A stretch of 64,000 bases of DNA from Zeugodacus cucurbitae (Eukaryota; Arthropoda; Insecta; Diptera; Tephritidae): assembly GCF_028554725.1 (NCBI RefSeq), contig NC_071672.1:32632944-32696943 (forward strand), given 5' to 3'. The notes beneath the pieces are model-generated. The model ran no database searches, had not been told where the DNA came from, and saw only the letters and a list, made by a program, of their open reading frames with translations. Position numbers and translations under genes: made by a program. This document shows positions 60,247 through 64,000 of the stretch, piece after piece. Numbering within the stretch: position 1 is the first letter of the stretch; every line of letters starts with the position of its first letter.

Positions 60247-60767
60247 ATATATATATGTGTAGATATATATTTTTTATTGTCCTTTTTGTAAATAATTTGT
60301 CATTTGAGTACCATTGTGAATAGTCTAAATGTGTAAAATAAAATTTGATATCACTGATGCAATCGGCGATAGAGTACATATAGCTTTATTGAGGTAGATC
60401 ACAAGTAAAATTTATGACAAACGCGCATCTTTCAAATTTAGCGAGCGGAGAAATATCCAATCGAATACAACGTGCTTTGTCGAATCCGACTCAGCTCTAT
60501 CTTTCACTCTCTTTCTTATAAGCTAGCAGTAGTCGAGACAATTCTATGCGCCCCTGAACCTGAAACCACATTAGGGGAATTATCTTACCCTTGCAAAACC
60601 CTTGCACGAAATGCTAAGTCTGCTCTCATGATACAAATTCACACATACATTATTTTTGCGTCCCGCGCTATATGGCAGTCTTGCAAGAGCAAGATAATCC
60701 CCCTTTTATGTTTCGGACAAATCAAAGAATTGCTATTACACGTACAATTTTTGCTGTCTAGCCCGGA

Positions 60768-61408
60768 CGTTACACGAGAAAGAAATTTCTTTCAAGTTGC
60801 CACACACTCACACCTTTTTACTACCGCACTCTCGCTTTCACAACTTGAAATCCATCTTGCTTTCAATTTTTGCGAGCAAGAAGTGCTTCAAGTTGATGAT
60901 CAAGAAATGATCAGCTAAGTGTAGAGTTCTCCAATTTTCAAATTACAAGTATTAAAATTAATGACGAATAAAGTTGAAATAAGTGTCATTTTACAAAATT
61001 GTCCACAAACAATTAATTTTATGGAACATGAATCTTCTAACGTATCTACAGATTGATTTAAAAATAAGGACGGATGAATCCATTTTGGCGATAAATGGAA
61101 GCAGTTTCCTTGACGACGGTATCTCTGTAAGACCGTTTTCACACAGGCAATTTTTGTCGCGGCAATTCTTAGTTTTATAGGAGAGGGGGCGACGAAGAGA
61201 CGAGAATTTCTCTCTCTCTCGCTTCCCTTGGTCGCCCCCTCTCCTATAAAACTAAGAATTGCCGCGACAAAAATTGCCCGTGTGAAAACGGTCTAACAAT
61301 AATTGAATATCAAGTTGCCTGCAGCCTACGTCACGGCTTTCAATTTATGCCTATTTTGACAATTAATTCGTGTGATCAACTTGAAAGCAAGCTCTTTCTC
61401 GTGTAACG
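60768..61408. mobile_element. 641-base non-autonomous element with imperfect 32-base terminal inverted repeats
   Basis: Left end 60768-60799 (CGTTACACGAGAAAGAAATT...) and right end 61377-61408 are inverse with a few mismatches. Inside are further CAACTTGAAA motifs. It carries the nested hairpin element at 61131-61293. No transposase. The 148-codon ORF at 60472-60918 crosses its edge and is not taken as a gene. Confidence 0.55.
61131..61293. mobile_element. Harbinger-type MITE: 163-base hairpin
   Basis: Arms 61131-61193 and 61231-61293 are inverse copies over 63 bases with one mismatch; the loop of 37 bases contains a TC repeat. Flanked by TAA on both sides (61128-61130, 61294-61296), a 3-base target duplication typical of PIF/Harbinger. 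Terminal bases GACCGTTTTCACAC. Very young by arm identity. Confidence 0.8.
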
Positions 61409-61973
61409 ACAGCGTAAGCAGTAGTGTAACCTTTGCATTATATTGTTTATTTTCCGAATGTCAATAATTTCCTTGTAAATGTATTAGAAATGTGTTTTTG
61501 TGAAAGACGAACAAAAATTCTTTTTCCAGGATATTTTACATAATATAGTGGAATATTATGATCAAACATATGAACTGGAACTAATTTAAACCCTTTATTT
61601 GCAGTTTACAAGGGATGACTAAGATGAGTGTGAATCTAGCCGAAGTGTATGCATTTACATATGGCGATGTGTATTAACTGATTTTAATTGATAATTGCTG
61701 ATAGCATGATTCAGCTTTATCACCTGCCCAATATTCTGAATTTCTAATTACGCAAGGATTATAATCAGTTTCTATGCTAATTCAAAGTTTTCGAATGGGT
61801 GAATACCTCTGGATAGCACGTGTACTAATGAAAACTGGTAAAAACCAAATACAAACAACGAAAAGAATTATTTGATATCCTAAGTGAGTAAATATGTCTA
61901 AGAAACGTGTATTTACTACATAAATAATACAGAACGTTGTTATGCCTAATAAAAGTGATTTTAAGTGGAAACT

Positions 61974-63275
61974 AAAATTTTAATGGCCCGATTACTTTGG
62001 CGGTCGGGGTTTGACAACTCCGATCGGTATGGTGAAAGAGGAGGATCTCCAGAGCAGGAATATAGATAAATATTATTGATGGCGCCGCGATCTGATTACA
62101 CCGTTGGAAAGAGGACGTCCTCCCGATTCAAAAATATATAGGGTAATAGGTACCGCAGACGCCTAGTTTTCGAGATATTCCGCTTTAAAGATAAAAAAAT
62201 CAAAATTTTCAACTAGCTATTTCACACAATTTAATACACTTTAACACATTTTACGCACTTTTTTCACCTCAAATATATTAAATAAAACTGTAGGCGTTGC
62301 ACTAAATGTACATTTTACTTTTATTATATAATTTTAAAGTTAGAATTATATGTTTCAAAAATCACTATTCACTCTCAAATTTATGTGTTTACAATTATGC
62401 GGAAAACGAGCGCTGCCACATTGTAGATACCATATATAAATCATTCCTCTTTTTGTGAAAACTCGTCTTTTTTGCCAAAATTCCTCTTTCATCTAACAAA
62501 ATGAATTTTTAAAAATCATATCGAGGGCAGCCGTTTATTTTGCTAACACTTGTATTGGCTTGATCAGAAAGGAGTTCTACGCGAAAAAATTTCGAACGCA
62601 CCTGGTGTTGGATCGATGAGGGTAATTTTTTTAAGCGCGGCCGAAGGCCGCCTCTGCAGAAAGAAGTTCTACGAGAAAAAACTTCGAATACCCCCGATCC
62701 AACACCGGGTAACACCCGATCCATGAGGGTAATTTTTTTAAAGTGCGGCCGAAGGCCTCCCGTCCAGAAAGTAATTCTACTCGAAAAATCTTCGGACACC
62801 CCCGGTTTTGGCCCGACCAGGGGCATTTTTTTAAGCGCGCACGAAGGTCCCCAATGATGTAAGGAGTTCTACACGAAAAAAAACTACATCCCTGGAAAGA
62901 TTTTTTATATACATCCTTGATGAGAGAGTTCTACGACAAAAAACTATGATATGCTAATAAATAAAACACAGTCATTAAAAAATCTATCATCTATGGTTTC
63001 TAACATGTGGCATGGCATGACATGTGTAATTATCAATATGTGAAGTGAAAAATATGGGAAAATTGCGTTAAAGTGTGTGAAATAGCATGTGCAACTCATA
63101 GAAAAAATTAGAAATTTAAGCACGAATATTTAATAAACTATATATCCGATCAATAATATTTATATATATTCCTGCTCTGGAGATCCTCCTCTTTCACCCG
63201 ATACCCCATTTATACCGATCGGAGTTGTCAAACCCCGACCGCCAAAGTAATAGGAATCGTGCCATAAATTTTTAT
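61974..63275. mobile_element. Unclassified ~1.3 kb element with ~300-base imperfect terminal inverted repeats and a tandem-repeat core
   Basis: Left 61991-62080 and right 63160-63262 are inverse (core ACTTTGGCGGTCGGGGTTTG, then GAGGAGGATCTCCAGAGCAG). Weaker inverse similarity continues inward (GCTATTTCACACA...ACTTTAA at 62215 and, inverted, near 63080). The centre holds the repeats of 62566-62950. No transposase seen. Confidence 0.7.
62566..62950. repeat. Tandem repeat core, about 92-108-base units
   Basis: Units begin AGAAAGGAGTTCTACGCGAA (62566), AGAAAGAAGTTCTACGAG (62658), AGAAAGTAATTCTACTCG (62766), then shorter ones near 62857 and 62924. Each full unit also has GGTAATTTTTTTAA or the like and a GCGGCCGAAGGCC palindrome. 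On the minus strand the first three units read a repeated FSRR/GGLRP peptide in one open frame, which may be accidental. Confidence 0.8.
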
Positions 63276-63686
63276 TGTCTTAACGTTGTTGTAAAATCCT
63301 TTTTAATAATATACTACTATAATTTAAAAAAATGTATGCGTTGATAACAAAACTGTATAAACTGCCCTTTGTACATCTAAATTGTGAAGTTTAATTTCTC
63401 ATCAGTTTCAACACCATAAAATATACTTGCATTACCGAGAATGAAAAATGTAAATTAAGAAAACAAGGACTAACATATAGTTAAAATAAATCTAAATAAC
63501 ATACTGTTAAAACATATCAAACTAAAAAATTAGCGATAATTCTTGATTTAAGCCGAGAAAAATAATAAACCAAAATTACTTGCACAATGAGTTAAAATAC
63601 GTCATATTTTTCGCATATTGAGCAATCCGCGCATTATAAACGAGAGTGCAATTATTTTTGTTAGCGTACATCTATCAAGAATTATT

Positions 63687-64000
63687 TTTATACTCTCGTA
63701 ATAAAAATTGCTAAGAGAGTATTATAGTTTTGTTCACATAACGGTTGTTTGTAAGTCATAAAATTAAACGAGTTAGATATAGGGTTATATATATCACAAT
63801 GATCAGGGAGACGAGACGAGTTGAAATCTGAATGTCTGTCTGTCCGTCCGTCTGTCCGTGGAGCGGATAATTGAGTAAAAATTGAGATATCTTAACGAAA
63901 CTTGGAACACGCATTCCTTGGCACCCTGAAGAGGTTGCTTGAAATGCTTGCTTGCGAAAATGAGCAAAATCGGACTATTGCCACGCCCACAAAATGGCGA
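63687..64000 (-). repeat. DINE-1-like repeat, runs off the window
   Basis: TATACTCTCGTAATAAAAAT then TGCTAAGAGAGTATTATAGT, GTCTGTCCGTCCGTCTGTCC, CCACGCCCACAAAATGGC at the very end. 63276-63686 before it is AT-rich and unassigned. Confidence 0.8.

Larger units (their letters stand above)
58590..60380. repeat. Second copy of the 4510-4960 repeat, split by younger insertions
   Basis: 58665-58790 matches 4626-4765 (GTTGAAGAGAA...TGTTACACCATTCTTT) and 60275-60375 matches 4855-4945 (TGTCCTTTTTG...GTCTAAATGTGTAAAATAAA). The 1.4 kb between them is inserted material: the inverted-repeat pair 58905-59796 and a DINE fragment. Confidence 0.6.

Noticed and set aside
60472..60918. 148-codon plus-strand ORF
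   Set aside because: It crosses the edge of a TIR-bounded non-coding element, has no recognisable domain, and its C-terminal part reads through the CAACTTGAAA motifs of that element.
61131..61293. Possible pre-miRNA
   Set aside because: Arms are 63 bases with one mismatch and flanked by a TAA duplication, which fits a MITE better than a microRNA hairpin.
62509..62826. 105-codon minus-strand ORF as a gene
   Set aside because: It is made only of the tandem repeat units; the open frame follows from the unit sequence.
62566..62950. CRISPR-like or satellite array
   Set aside because: Units are imperfect, unequal in length, few, and enclosed in inverted repeats in a eukaryotic context.
1..64000. 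tRNA, rRNA or other structural RNA genes
   Set aside because: I looked for tRNA-like A/B box and rRNA-like blocks by eye and saw none I could support; a covariance-model scan would be decisive.

Overview
The window looks like nuclear DNA of a true fruit fly (Tephritidae, Bactrocera/Zeugodacus-like). It holds two multi-exon genes whose proteins are close to their Drosophila counterparts, in AT-rich DNA packed with transposable elements. The organism call rests on protein similarity and on a repeat (hairpin ends containing TATACTCTCGCAA) that I associate with tephritid genomes. It is an inference, not a database result.

Host genes. (1) 1-9363, plus strand: the 3' end of the giant muscle gene bent (bt, projectin). 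Nine exons splice in frame to 1754 residues and a stop, running from the last FnIII/Ig units through the MLCK/titin-type kinase to the C-terminal Ig domains. (2) 33928-14053, minus strand: the whole coding region of the A-type potassium channel gene Shal (Kv4). Five exons give 571 residues. The last two exons (24472-24624 and 14053-14148) are tiny and buried in TE-filled introns of 7.4 and 10.3 kb. The two genes converge tail to tail, with about 4.7 kb between stop codons. No other host gene could be supported.

Layout. 1-9363 bt, with Tc1-like and unclassified repeat debris in two introns. 9364-14052 bt 3' UTR, a degenerate IS630/mariner-like transposase, DINE-1-like repeats and the Shal 3' UTR. 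14149-24471 Shal intron 4: DINE-like copies, RTE-type non-LTR copies, an unclassified arthropod repeat coding region, pogo-like and Helitron ends. 24625-32074 Shal intron 3: Tc1-like element with long inverted repeats, Harbinger remnant, non-LTR and BEL/Pao scraps. 32075-33928 Shal exons 1-3. 34.0-37.9 kb Shal upstream DNA with repeats. 37.9-52.3 kb non-LTR retrotransposons, including a nearly complete CR1-like element. 52.3-57.6 kb a second copy of the 21.2-26.1 kb segment. 57.6-64 kb more RTE, nested inverted-repeat elements, and a long-TIR element with a tandem-repeat core.

Main observations: a direct ~5 kb segmental duplication 31 kb apart, in which the distal copy keeps only about 20 bases of Shal exon 4 plus its splice acceptor and branch site; RTE sequence at both ends of that duplication; bt and Shal as neighbours although they lie on different chromosome arms in D. 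melanogaster; and several nested non-autonomous elements (61-63.3 kb) that I could not assign to a named family.
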